Of a stretch of 15,404 nucleotides of DNA, positions 1 through 6,888 are shown piece by piece. The stretch's first letter is position 1; each line of letters begins with the position of its first letter. A program made the translations under genes and the position numbers. Source of the stretch: an uncultured Actinomycetes bacterium (GTDB taxonomy: Bacteria > Actinomycetota > Acidimicrobiia > Acidimicrobiales > Acidimicrobilacustridaceae); the NCBI GenBank assembly GCA_945957335.1, contig CAMFLJ010000050.1, positions 1-15,404 of the forward strand, given 5' to 3'. Below the pieces are notes generated by a model, which saw only the letters and a list, made by a program, of their open reading frames with translations, was not told the origin of the DNA and made no database searches.

Positions 1-3000
1 ACCAGCACCCGGGCGTCGTCGTTGCCGGCCGCGTCGACGTGGCCCTCGATGGCGTAGCGGGTGTAGCCGAGCACCTCGGCCACCAGCGGCTCGAGGGCGG
101 CCAGCGTGCGCAACGTGTTGTAGCTGAGGCGGTCGCGGGCGGCGCCGGTGGCGAGCACCTCCTTCACCAGCGGCACCTGCAGCAGGGTCTCGTCGCTGCG
201 GGAGATGCCGACGGTGACGGTCTTGGCCTGGTGCTTGATGGCGTCGACCGGGCGGGTGAGCTCGTCGATGGCCGCGCTGAGCGCGGCCTCGAGGTCCTCG
301 AGCACCACACCGGGGGTGCCGACCTTGCCGTGCTCGACCTGGTACGCCTCGAGCGGCGAGATGCCGAGGGCGTAGCGCCACACCGACGCGAGGCGCACCG
401 CGCTGCTGGCCTCGAGGTGGCCGTCGTAGTCGCCGGCCCGCAGGCCGTCGAACCAACGGGCGGCCAGGGGTTGCAGCACGGGGCGCAGCGACGAGAGCAG
501 GGCGTCGCCGTCGCGGCCACCGGTGGCCACCGCCGAGTCGATCGCCGCGCGGGCCTCGCGCAGCGGGCGGGCCTGGGCGTCGATGGCGAGCGCCGCCTCG
601 TAGCCGAACAGGTGCCCGACCATGGCCGAGAGCACGAAGGCGAGGCGGGGGTCGACCGCCGGCACCAACACCACGTGGAGGGCGGCGGAGAAGCGCTCCT
701 CGCCCTCGCTGGCGACCACGATCGGGGCCGCCTTGTGGGCCCGGTAGATCGCGACCTCCTTGGCCACGTCGTCGGCGGTGCTGCCCTGCAGGCCGGCCGC
801 GCAGACCAGGATCAGCGGCTCCGACGAGAGGTCGATGTGCTTCTTGTCCTCGGTGCCGTCGCAGGCGATGGCCTTGTAGCAGAGCTCGCTGAGCTTGATC
901 CGCACCTCTTCGGCGGCGATGCGGTTGGCGCCGTTGCCGACGATGGCCCAGTAGCGCCGCGACGGTGCGAGGCGCTGGGCGGCCACCGCGATGTCGGGGC
1001 GGAGGGCGAACGTGCGCTCCATCGCGGCGGGCAGCGATCGGAGCGCCTCGAGCAGGGCCGGGCGGTCGGGCGCCGTGGCCCCGAGCGCGTCGGCGATGGC
1101 GGCGGCGAGCAGGAAGCAGGCGGCGATCTGCGCGTAGAACGCCTTGGTCGAGGCGACGCTCATCTCCACGTCGCGGCCGTCGGACGTGTAGAGCACGCCG
1201 TCGGCGCGGTCGGTGAGGTCGCTGTTTCGCCGGTTCACGATCGCGACGACGTGGCCGCCGCGGGCGCGGACGAGGTCGACGGTGCGGTTCGTGTCGGTGG
1301 TCGTGCCCGACTGGCTCACCGCCACGATCAGGGTGTCGGCCATCGAGTCGGAGAGGTCGAACCCGGAGAGCTCGGTGGCCAGGGCCGACTCGATCCGCAG
1401 GTCGGTGCCGGGGGCGAAGGCGGCGAGCCCCTCGGCCAGCGCCCGGGCGGCCACCGCGGCGGTGCCCTGGCCGATGGCGACGACCCGGCGGATGGCGCCG
1501 GAGGCGAGCCCGGCCCGCACCTCGGCGTCGAGCACGTCGTCGCCGAGGCGGACCTCGAGCCCGTCGGCGCCCTCGACGAGCTTGCCCCGCAGCGTCTTGC
1601 GGAACGAGGCCGGCGCCTCCCCGATCTCCTTGAGGAGGAAGTGGGGGCTGTCGCCGCGGTCGATGTCGCGGGTGGTGATCTGCGCGGTGGCCAGCTCGTC
1701 GAGGCCGACGGCCAGCGGCGTGCCGTCGTAGGCCCACCGCTCGAGGCCCTCCACCGTGCCGGCCGACGCGCCCCGGAGGGCCATCACCTGGCCGCGGCTG
1801 GCGGGGTTCGACGGGTCGGCCGGCACCTCGCCGTCGAGGCGCAGGTAGGTGCCGGTCTCCTCGACCACGCCGTAGGGCTCACTGGCGACGATGAAGCTGT
1901 CCTCGGCCAGGCCCACGTAGAGCGCCTGGCCGCTGCCCCGCAGGGCGAGGAAGAGATCGTCGGGGGCGGCGGCGGTGCTGGCCGCGATGGCCACCGAGCC
2001 CTCGAGCTGGGTGACGGTGGCGCGGAACGCCTCGGTCACCGGCGTGCCGTCGACCATGGCCCGCGAGGTGAGGGTGGGGATCACCTTGGCGTCGGTGGTG
2101 ATCTCGTCGGCGATGCGCAGGGCCTCGCTGGCCTTCAGGTCGGCGAAGTTGTCGACGTCGCCGTTCAGGACGGCGGTGACGTACGGGCCCGACGCCACGT
2201 CGAGCTCCTCGGAGTTGAGGGGGTGGGCGTTGGGCTCGGAGATGATGCCGACGCTGGCCCAGCGGGTGTGGCCGAGCACGACGGCCTCGACCGTGTCGGA
2301 CGCCAGCGCCTGGCGCAGCAGCGTGTCGTCCGTGATGGCCTGGCGCAGCGCCCGGGTGTTGTCGCCGAGCTCGCCGATCTCGGCGGCCGCCTTGTACACG
2401 AAGCTCAGGTGGCCCTCGGGGGTGCGCACCGCCAGCGAGCCGAACAGCGGGTCGGCGGCGCGGGCGTCGAGCACCGCCTGCATGGCGGCGGACGTGAGGT
2501 CGAGGCCGTGGCCCCGCACGAGCAGGTGCAGCCCGGCGCTGTCGCGGCCCCGCACCTCGAGGCGGTCGATGGCGGAGAGCGCCTGGTGCACCGAGAGGGC
2601 CACGGCCAGGCCGGCCGGCCCGATGCCGGGGCCCACGAGCGTGCGCACGCCCTCGGCGGCGCGCAAGCGGTCGCGGCGGATCGCCCACACCGCGTCCTTC
2701 AGCGAGATCAGCGCGGCGTTCACGAGCTCGAGCTCGGCACCGCTCACGCCCTCGCCGGCGTCGAGACGGCGCTCGAGCGCCGCGGTCTGGCGGTCGAGGC
2801 CCTCGATCAGGTTGGCCACCGAGGAGGCCAGGCCGGGCGCCTCGAGCAGGGCCCGCACGCCGGCGACGCCGCGCAGCAGGGCATCGGCAGCGGCCACCTC
2901 GGCGGCGGCGTCGGCCATCCGGGAAGCCAGGCCCGCCTCACCGAGCGAGCCGTCGACGGCCGCCAGCCCGGCGGCGGCCGCCTCCAGGCGGTCGGTGATC

Positions 3001-3062
3001 TCCGCCGGCGACGGGGGCAGGCGGAGGGACGGACGACGGACGACGGCGATGATCCCGCACAT
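1..3062 (-). CDS. glmS: Enlarged glutamine:fructose-6-phosphate aminotransferase (GlmS-like), C-terminus beyond window
   Basis: The frame opens with Met-Cys-Gly-Ile-Ile, placing the class II amidotransferase nucleophile at Cys2, and that fixes the start. It stays open to base 1 (1,020 codons). Glutaminase motifs are RGRDSAG near 171-177, HTRWA 265-269, Asn300-Gly301 and Asp324. KEI at 478 precedes two SIS domains. SIS1 has SQSG 583-586 and VASTKAF 636-642. SIS2 has Glu726 and His742, 16 residues apart exactly as E. coli Glu488 and His504. The family normally has about 610 residues. Here about 145 extra residues, helix-like and Ala/Leu-rich, lie between Cys2 and RGRDSAG, about 50 more before HTRWA, and over 100 after SIS2. 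A motif resembling the canonical AKSVTVE tail occurs at 946-951 (AKTVTV, Lys947) and more protein follows. The expected role is glucosamine-6-phosphate synthesis from fructose-6-P and glutamine in the cytoplasm. It lies downstream of glmM, the next enzyme of the pathway. Activity is inferred from conserved residues. A non-canonical SIS amidotransferase is the alternative. Confidence 0.85.
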   Translation of the reverse strand, partial: MCGIIAVVRRPSLRLPPSPAEITDRLEAAAAGLAAVDGSLGEAGLASRMADAAAEVAAADALLRGVAGVRALLEAPGLASSVANLIEGLDRQTAALERRLDAGEGVSGAELELVNAALISLKDAVWAIRRDRLRAAEGVRTLVGPGIGPAGLAVALSVHQALSAIDRLEVRGRDSAGLHLLVRGHGLDLTSAAMQAVLDARAADPLFGSLAVRTPEGHLSFVYKAAAEIGELGDNTRALRQAITDDTLLRQALASDTVEAVVLGHTRWASVGIISEPNAHPLNSEELDVASGPYVTAVLNGDVDNFADLKASEALRIADEITTDAKVIPTLTSRAMVDGTPVTEAFRATVTQLEGSVAIAASTAAAPDDLFLALRGSGQALYVGLAEDSFIVASEPYGVVEETGTYLRLDGEVPADPSNPASRGQVMALRGASAGTVEGLERWAYDGTPLAVGLDELATAQITTRDIDRGDSPHFLLKEIGEAPASFRKTLRGKLVEGADGLEVRLGDDVLDAEVRAGLASGAIRRVVAIGQGTAAVAARALAEGLAAFAPGTDLRIESALATELSGFDLSDSMADTLIVAVSQSGTTTDTNRTVDLVRARGGHVVAIVNRRNSDLTDRADGVLYTSDGRDVEMSVASTKAFYAQIAACFLLAAAIADALGATAPDRPALLEALRSLPAAMERTFALRPDIAVAAQRLAPSRRYWAIVGNGANRIAAEEVRIKLSELCYKAIACDGTEDKKHIDLSSEPLILVCAAGLQGSTADDVAKEVAIYRAHKAAPIVVASEGEERFSAALHVVLVPAVDPRLAFVLSAMVGHLFGYEAALAIDAQARPLREARAAIDSAVATGGRDGDALLSSLRPVLQPLAARWFDGLRAGDYDGHLEASSAVRLASVWRYALGISPLEAYQVEHGKVGTPGVVLEDLEAALSAAIDELTRPVDAIKHQAKTVTVGISRSDETLLQVPLVKEVLATGAARDRLSYNTLRTLAALEPLVAEVLGYTRYAIEGHVDAAGNDDARVL

Positions 3063-3069
3063 GTGTGGG

Positions 3070-3082
3070 CCAGGCTCCCTGG
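3070..3082 (-). promoter_or_regulatory. Small hairpin enclosing the glmS-like ribosome binding site
   Basis: Read on the minus strand this is CCAGG-GAG-CCTGG, a perfect 5-bp stem. The only Shine-Dalgarno-like string upstream of the Met-Cys start (AGGGAG) lies in its left arm and loop, about 12 bases from the ATG. Folding would hide the site. That it regulates translation is inference; short stems are common in such GC-rich DNA. Confidence 0.3.
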
Positions 3083-3136
3083 CAATGGGCCCGCCGAGCG
3101 CCGTTGCTCGGGTCCCGGGTGGTCAGAACCCGGTCG

Positions 3137-3142
3137 AGTCTA
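3137..3142 (-). promoter_or_regulatory. Candidate -10 element (TAGACT) in the glmM/glmS gap
   Basis: The 127-base gap between glmM and the glmS-like gene contains TAGACT on the minus strand, fitting the actinobacterial TANNNT pattern. I see no convincing -35 hexamer 16-18 bases upstream. A 6-bp stem (CCGGGT/ACCCGG, 3115-3133) lies just downstream. It may give the glmS-like gene its own transcript. Confidence 0.3.
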
Positions 3143-3189
3143 GGGCCCGCCCCCGAGGGACCGGCCGACGCCCCCGGAGGAGCGGTGGT

Positions 3190-4518
3190 TCAGCCGCCGC
3201 AGAGCCCCTTGGCGACCTCGGCGAGGCGGTGGGCCACCTCGTCGGCCCGCTCGGGTGTCTCGGCCTCGACCATGACCCGCACCAGCGGCTCGGTGCCGCT
3301 GGGGCGCACGAGCACCCGGCCACGGCCCTGGAGGGCGGCCTCCTCGGCGGCGATCTCGGTGGCCATGGCCTCGGCGATGTCGGCGCGCCGCTCGGCGACG
3401 CGGACGTTCACGAGCACCTGCGGGAGCTGGGTCATGGAGGCGGCGGCCAGCTCGGAGAGCGGGCGACCGGTGCGCACGAGCAGATCGAGGAGCTGGATGC
3501 CCGAGAGCAGGCCGTCGCCGGTGGTGGCGAGGTCGGCCAGCACGATGTGGCCGGACTGCTCGCCGCCGAGCGAACCGCCCGTGCGCTCGAGCGCCTCGAG
3601 CACGTAGCGGTCGCCCACCGCGGTCTCGACCACCTCGATGCCCTGCTCGGCCATGGCCAGGCGGAACCCGAGGTTGGTCATCACGGTGACCACCACGCGG
3701 TCGTCGGCCAGGCGGCCCCGGTCGCGCAGGTCGACGGCGAAGAGGGCGAGGAGGTGGTCGCCGTCGACGAGCTCTCCCGCCTCGTCGACGGCCAGCACTC
3801 GGTCGGCGTCGCCGTCGAAGGCGAGGCCCACGGCGGCGCCGGTCTCGACGACCCGGCGCTGGAGGTCGCCCGGGTGGGTCGAGCCGCACCCGTCGTTGAT
3901 GTTGTGGCCGTCGGGGTCGGCGTGGAGCACCTCGACCGCGGCCCCGAGGCGGCGCAGGGCCTCCGGCGCCACCGAGGAGGCGGCCCCGTTGGCGCAGTCG
4001 ACGACCACGCGCAGGCCGTCGAGGCGCCGGCCCTCGAGCGACGACACGACCGCGTCGACCCAGGAGTCGAGGCCCGGCGGCGGCGCCTCGGGCACGAAGA
4101 GGGCCGGCGGGATCGGGGCGCCCTCGGCGGTGAGGCGGTCGAGAGCGGCCTCGAGGCGCTCCTCGACGTCGTCGGCCAGCTTGCGCCCACCGGCGGCGAA
4201 GAACTTGATGCCGTTGTCGGACCACGGGTTGTGCGACGCCGAGATCACCGCGCCGGGCACGTTGCACGCCGCGCACACCCACGCCACCGCCGGGGTGGGC
4301 AGCACGCCGAGGGTCTCGGGACGGGCCCCACCGACCTCGAGCCCACCGGCCAGCGCGGCCTCGAGCCGTGCACCCGAGGCGCGGGTGTCGCGGCCGATGA
4401 CGAAGCCGGCCGCTCCCCCGAGCACCTCGGCCGCCGCCGCACCCAGGGCGGCGACGAGCTCGTCGGTGAGGTCGTCGGCCGGGCCCCTGACGCCGTCGGT
4501 GCCGAAGCGCAGGCTCAT
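3190..4518 (-). CDS. glmM: Phosphoglucosamine mutase GlmM
   Basis: This 442-residue protein converts glucosamine-6-phosphate to glucosamine-1-phosphate, feeding UDP-GlcNAc and peptidoglycan synthesis in the cytoplasm. It starts MSLRFGTDGVRG, the family N-terminus, so I take the ATG at 4518 and reject a longer frame running back into rpsI. The active-site phosphoserine loop ISASHNP has its serine at residue 95. The metal-binding DGDADR loop, a GEQSGH sugar-binding motif and the C-terminal phosphate-binding RPSGTEPLVRVM are all present, and the length is normal (about 445). A strong hairpin with a T-run ends 15 bases before the start codon, and there is no obvious Shine-Dalgarno in the remaining bases. 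The next gene encodes the preceding enzyme of the pathway. I am confident of the family from complete motifs. Confidence 0.97.
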   Translation of the reverse strand: MSLRFGTDGVRGPADDLTDELVAALGAAAAEVLGGAAGFVIGRDTRASGARLEAALAGGLEVGGARPETLGVLPTPAVAWVCAACNVPGAVISASHNPWSDNGIKFFAAGGRKLADDVEERLEAALDRLTAEGAPIPPALFVPEAPPPGLDSWVDAVVSSLEGRRLDGLRVVVDCANGAASSVAPEALRRLGAAVEVLHADPDGHNINDGCGSTHPGDLQRRVVETGAAVGLAFDGDADRVLAVDEAGELVDGDHLLALFAVDLRDRGRLADDRVVVTVMTNLGFRLAMAEQGIEVVETAVGDRYVLEALERTGGSLGGEQSGHIVLADLATTGDGLLSGIQLLDLLVRTGRPLSELAAASMTQLPQVLVNVRVAERRADIAEAMATEIAAEEAALQGRGRVLVRPSGTEPLVRVMVEAETPERADEVAHRLAEVAKGLCGG

Positions 4519-4533
4519 CGGGCGACCCGGGCG

Positions 4534-4576
4534 AAAACGACGACGTGCGCCTCCCCCGTGGGGGACGCGCACGTCG
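4534..4576 (-). terminator. Rho-independent terminator after rpsI
   Basis: Bases 4541-4576 form a 36-base inverted repeat: a 10-bp perfect stem CGACGTGCGC/GCGCACGTCG, one mismatch, then TCCCC/GGGGA closing on a tiny loop. On the minus strand it is followed after three bases by TTTT (4537-4534). It lies about 40 bases downstream of the rpsI stop, in the right orientation. It is the strongest hairpin noticed in the window. The T-run is short, so read-through into glmM is possible. Confidence 0.75.
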
Positions 4577-4615
4577 AGCGGAGCTGGAGATCGGCCACCG
4601 GTGGGTGGGACCGGA

Positions 4616-5008
4616 TCAGCGCTTCGAGTACTGAGGAGCCTTGCGGGCCTTCTTGAGGCCGTACTTCTTGGACTCCTTCTTGCGATCGTCTCGCGTGAGG
4701 AACCCGGCCCGCTTGAGCTCGGGGCGCATCTCGGGGTCGATCTCGACCAGCGCACGGGCGATGCCGTGGCGCAGCGCACCGGCCTGGCCCGAGACGCCGC
4801 CACCGTCGATGCGGCAGTCGACGTCGTAGACCTCGTCGGTGTTGGTGATGCGCAGCGGCTCGGTGAGGATCATCCGGTGGGTGTCGGACGGGAAGTAGTC
4901 CTCGACGGAGCGCTTGTTGACGGTGATGACACCGGTGCCGGGGCGCAGGTTCACGCGGGCCACGGCGCGCTTGCGGCGACCGGTCGACTGGATCAGGGGG
5001 TTCGGCAT
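4616..5008 (-). CDS. rpsI: 30S ribosomal protein S9
   Basis: The 130-residue protein belongs to the S9 family, whose C-terminal tail reaches the P-site tRNA in the 30S subunit. Recognisable features are the GRRKRAVARV segment near the N-terminus, the DVDCRIDGGGVSGQAGA stretch, GIARALVEIDP, and the basic tail KKARKAPQYSKR ending in the invariant Ser-Lys-Arg. The ATG at 5008 is preceded by GAGGA at a good distance. It lies 23 bases downstream of rplM, the usual rplM-rpsI pair, and a terminator hairpin follows. Length and composition are ordinary. Confidence 0.98.
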   Translation of the reverse strand: MPNPLIQSTGRRKRAVARVNLRPGTGVITVNKRSVEDYFPSDTHRMILTEPLRITNTDEVYDVDCRIDGGGVSGQAGALRHGIARALVEIDPEMRPELKRAGFLTRDDRKKESKKYGLKKARKAPQYSKR

Positions 5009-5031
5009 GTCGTGTCCTCGGTGGTGGCCGC

Positions 5032-5478
5032 TCAGCGGGCCTTGGCGTGGGCGAGCTCGAGGGCCTCGGGCTGCTGGGCACCGTGGGGGTGCACCGGGCC
5101 GGCGTAGACCTTCAGCTTCTTGATCTGCTGGCGACCGAGGCGGTTCTTGGGGAGCATGCCCCGGACGGCGCGACGGACGGCCTCGGTGGGCTTGGTGGCG
5201 ATGAGCTCGCCGTAGCTCTGGGAGCGCAGGCCGCCCGGGTAGCCCGAGTGGCGGTGCACGAAGAGCTTGTCGCCCTTGTTGGAGGTGAGGACCACCTTGT
5301 CGGCGTTGATCACGATGACGTGGTCGCCGGTGTCGAGGTGGGGCGTGTAGGTGGGCTTGTGCTTGCCGCGGAGGATCCGGGCCACCTCGGTGGAGAGGCG
5401 GCCGAGGACCATGCCATCGGCGTCGATCACGTACCAGCCACGCTGGATCTCGCTGGCCTTGGGGGAGTAGGTGCGCAC
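5032..5478 (-). CDS. rplM: 50S ribosomal protein L13
   Basis: With a GTG start at 5478 this gives 148 residues, the usual L13 length, beginning (M)RTYSPKASEIQRGWYVIDA. GAAGGG lies six bases before the GTG. The open frame continues upstream to 5601, but the extra 41 residues are not L13-like and run through the promoter region, so I reject that start. Family motifs include GRLSTEVARILRGKHK, the HxGYPGGL segment, the AVRGMLPKNRLGRQ motif and YAGPVHPH. L13 is an early-assembly protein of the 50S subunit. It is co-transcribed with rpsI, and a candidate promoter lies about 95 bases upstream. Confidence 0.97.
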   Translation of the reverse strand: MRTYSPKASEIQRGWYVIDADGMVLGRLSTEVARILRGKHKPTYTPHLDTGDHVIVINADKVVLTSNKGDKLFVHRHSGYPGGLRSQSYGELIATKPTEAVRRAVRGMLPKNRLGRQQIKKLKVYAGPVHPHGAQQPEALELAHAKAR

Positions 5479-5572
5479 GCGCGACCCTTCACTGTCTCGA
5501 GACTTGCTGTCGGAACATCTGGACTTCTGGGCGCCGGCATGCGCGAACGAGCGCGCGCCAGGGCGGCTGACC

Positions 5573-5601
5573 AAGATACGGCCCCGGGCGCCGGTGGGCA
5601 A
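5573..5601 (-). promoter_or_regulatory. Sigma70-type promoter for rplM-rpsI
   Basis: On the minus strand TTGCCC (5601-5596) and TATCTT (5578-5573) are separated by exactly 17 bases. Each matches four of six consensus positions, and the -10 fits TANNNT. The predicted start near 5566 would give a leader of about 88 bases before the GTG of rplM. The -35 overlaps the loop and arm of the stem-loop ending the encapsulin unit. This is a pattern match only. Confidence 0.5.
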
Positions 5602-5619
5602 CTCGCGCCCACCGGCCCC
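5587..5619 (-). terminator. Stem-loop after the encapsulin gene, possible terminator
   Basis: GCCGGTGGGC (5590-5599) pairs perfectly with GCCCACCGGC (5607-5616) across a 7-base loop, and two more G-C pairs lie beyond one mismatch. It starts 12 bases after the encapsulin stop. No T-run follows on the minus strand, so intrinsic termination is uncertain, though actinobacterial terminators often lack one. Confidence 0.4.
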
Positions 5620-5631
5620 GGCCGCGAAGGG

Positions 5632-6448
5632 TCAGCCGGCGCCCGGGTACGCCAGGTGCACGGCGGCCTCGGGGGTGCAGATCCGGGCCGCGATCGTCTC
5701 CTCCAGGTACAGCTCCACCGAGGTGGCGTCGTGGTGCAGGTAGCCGATGGCGAAGTCCTGGCCGGTCACCAGCTCGACGTCTCCTCCGCGCTGGCTGACC
5801 ACCACCGCACCGTCGATGGCGGGGGCGAAGACCACCGGGCCACCCTCGAGGATGAGCTGGAGGTGCTTGAGCACCGGGTAGCCGCCGGCCTCGCTCTGCT
5901 GCATCACCCCGGCGTAGCAGCGCGGCCCCAGGGCGATGCCCCACGGGCCCTCCACGCCGGCCTCGCGCATCACCGCCACCGCCTCGGCCGCGTGGGTCGG
6001 GTAGGCGGCGTAGTCGTCGGAGATCATCACCGGGTCGTGCGGGGTGGCCTCGGTGAGCCCCACGATGCCGGCGCTGGCCAGGCCGTGGAACACCGCGAGG
6101 TCCTCCGCTCGGGCGGCCCGACGGGCCGCGGCCACGACCGGCTCGAGGTCGGCGTCGCAGGCGCCGCGGCCGATGGCGTCGAGCTCCTCGCGCTCGAGGG
6201 TGAACGGGGTCCGGATCTCCACGAGGGGGCGGACCTCCCGCGGCCGAACCGAGACGGCGCCGCCCTCGATCGGCTCGGCCGGGCCGAGGCGACCGGTGGG
6301 GATCGACGAGAACGACCAGCCGTGGGGGCCGCCCGTCGATCAGCTTCCGGGCCGCGAGGTAGTTGGTGAGGCTGCGGCGGGCCTCGTCGTCGATCTCGGC
6401 CCAGGCCTCGGCCGTGATCGGGGCCTTCTGTCGCATCAGGTGGTCCAC
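5632..6448 (-). pseudogene. enc: Family 1 encapsulin shell protein, reading frame interrupted
   Basis: Encapsulins self-assemble into virus-capsid-like (HK97 fold) protein shells around cargo enzymes. The first frame (GTG at 6448, GGGAG six bases upstream) gives MDHLMRQKAPITAEAWAEID and a DDEARR helix, the encapsulin N-terminus, up to KLID (residue 38). The family pattern then continues one base out of frame: GPHGW followed by SFSSIPTGRLGP, then EIRTPFTLEREELD, GPWGIALGPRCY, APAIDGAVVVSQRGGD, FAIGYLHH and a final LYLEETIAAR..TPEAAV, ending at 5632. The break lies at 6331-6337. Removing one base gives 271 residues. Restoring two gives 272 and the usual two residues between the Asp and Gly-Pro. 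Typical length is about 265-280. No other break is apparent, so an assembly error is as likely as real inactivation. As written, the first frame would give a 319-residue chimera. The gene follows its ferritin cargo immediately. Confidence 0.9.
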
Positions 6449-6449
6449 G

Positions 6450-6839
6450 TCATGCTCCCTTCAGGCTGCCGATGTCGAGGCCGCCCGCGTCGCTGCCGGG
6501 CTCGGGGGCGGCGGTGCCGTCGCCCTCTCCTCCCCCGTGCTCGGCCCGCTCCTCGATCTCGGTGATCGGGCCCTCGGTGAACAGGTAGGTGCGGAGGTGG
6601 CGATCGAGGACGGGGTCGTGGCGGCGGAGCCACTCGAGCGTCATCGCCGCGTGCTCCTTCTCCTCGTCCCGGTTGTGGGCGAGCACTGCCGCCAGATCCG
6701 GATCGGTTGCGGCATCGACCCGCTGGTCGTACCAGTCGACCGCCTCGAGCTCCTCCATGATCGACTGGATCGCACGGTGGCGGTCGATCGTGGCGGGCTT
6801 CAGGCGGTCGAGCGGCTCGTGGTAGGCCTCGCTCGACAT
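6450..6839 (-). CDS. Encapsulated ferritin (EncFtn) with cargo-loading peptide
   Basis: This 129-residue protein matches the encapsulated ferritins characterised in Rhodospirillum rubrum, which oxidise ferrous iron at a di-iron site formed between subunits and deliver it into an encapsulin shell. Visible landmarks are SIMEELEAVDWYDQRVD (26-42), AHNRDEEKEHAAM (54-66) and LRTYLFTEGPI (82-92). The iron ligands expected from the family are conserved at Glu30, Glu60 and His63, with Trp36 nearby. A Gly/Glu/Pro-rich linker (about 101-120) leads to LDIGSLK (121-127), a standard encapsulin cargo-loading peptide. I start at the ATG at 6839 because the family begins there and AGGAG lies six bases upstream. 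A longer frame to 6950 adds unrelated sequence. Its stop lies one base from the encapsulin GTG. It is probably transcribed with the shell gene. No consensus promoter or iron box was recognised upstream. Confidence 0.95.
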   Translation of the reverse strand: MSSEAYHEPLDRLKPATIDRHRAIQSIMEELEAVDWYDQRVDAATDPDLAAVLAHNRDEEKEHAAMTLEWLRRHDPVLDRHLRTYLFTEGPITEIEERAEHGGGEGDGTAAPEPGSDAGGLDIGSLKGA

Positions 6840-6868
6840 GGCGCACTCCTGGGGTGGTGGTCTTCGGG

Positions 6869-6888
6869 GGCGGCCGCCGACGGCCGCC
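6869..6888 (-). promoter_or_regulatory. Perfect GC stem-loop in the leader of the ferritin gene
   Basis: GGCGGCCG and CGGCCGCC form an 8-bp perfect stem around a CCGA loop, about 30 bases before the ferritin ATG. The same bases form a tandem repeat of a 10-base unit (CGGCCGCCGA at 6871-6880 and 6881-6890). The 149-base gap between truA and the ferritin gene shows no TANNNT -10. The role is unknown: it could be a transcript end for truA, a leader element, or chance in GC-rich DNA. Confidence 0.3.

Noticed and set aside
3063..3189. A glmS ribozyme or other known riboswitch upstream of the glmS-like gene
   Set aside because: The gap is only 127 bases, shows no matching conserved core that I can recognise, and the ribozyme is a Firmicutes element.
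39..4656. Very long plus-strand open frames (39-3143, 1975-4656) with Gly/Arg/Glu-rich or Ser/Arg-rich translations
   Set aside because: They lie antisense to glmS and glmM, whose motifs are unambiguous. Their low-complexity composition is typical of GC-rich antisense frames, which rarely contain stops.
4519..4803. N-terminal extension of GlmM into the rpsI region
   Set aside because: The extra 95 residues overlap rpsI in another frame and cross the terminator. The family start is MSLRFGTDG.
5489..6448. A single 319-residue minus-strand protein
   Set aside because: Only its first 38 residues are encapsulin. After the frame break the translation is Arg/Gly/Pro-rich shadow sequence, and it runs into the rplM leader.
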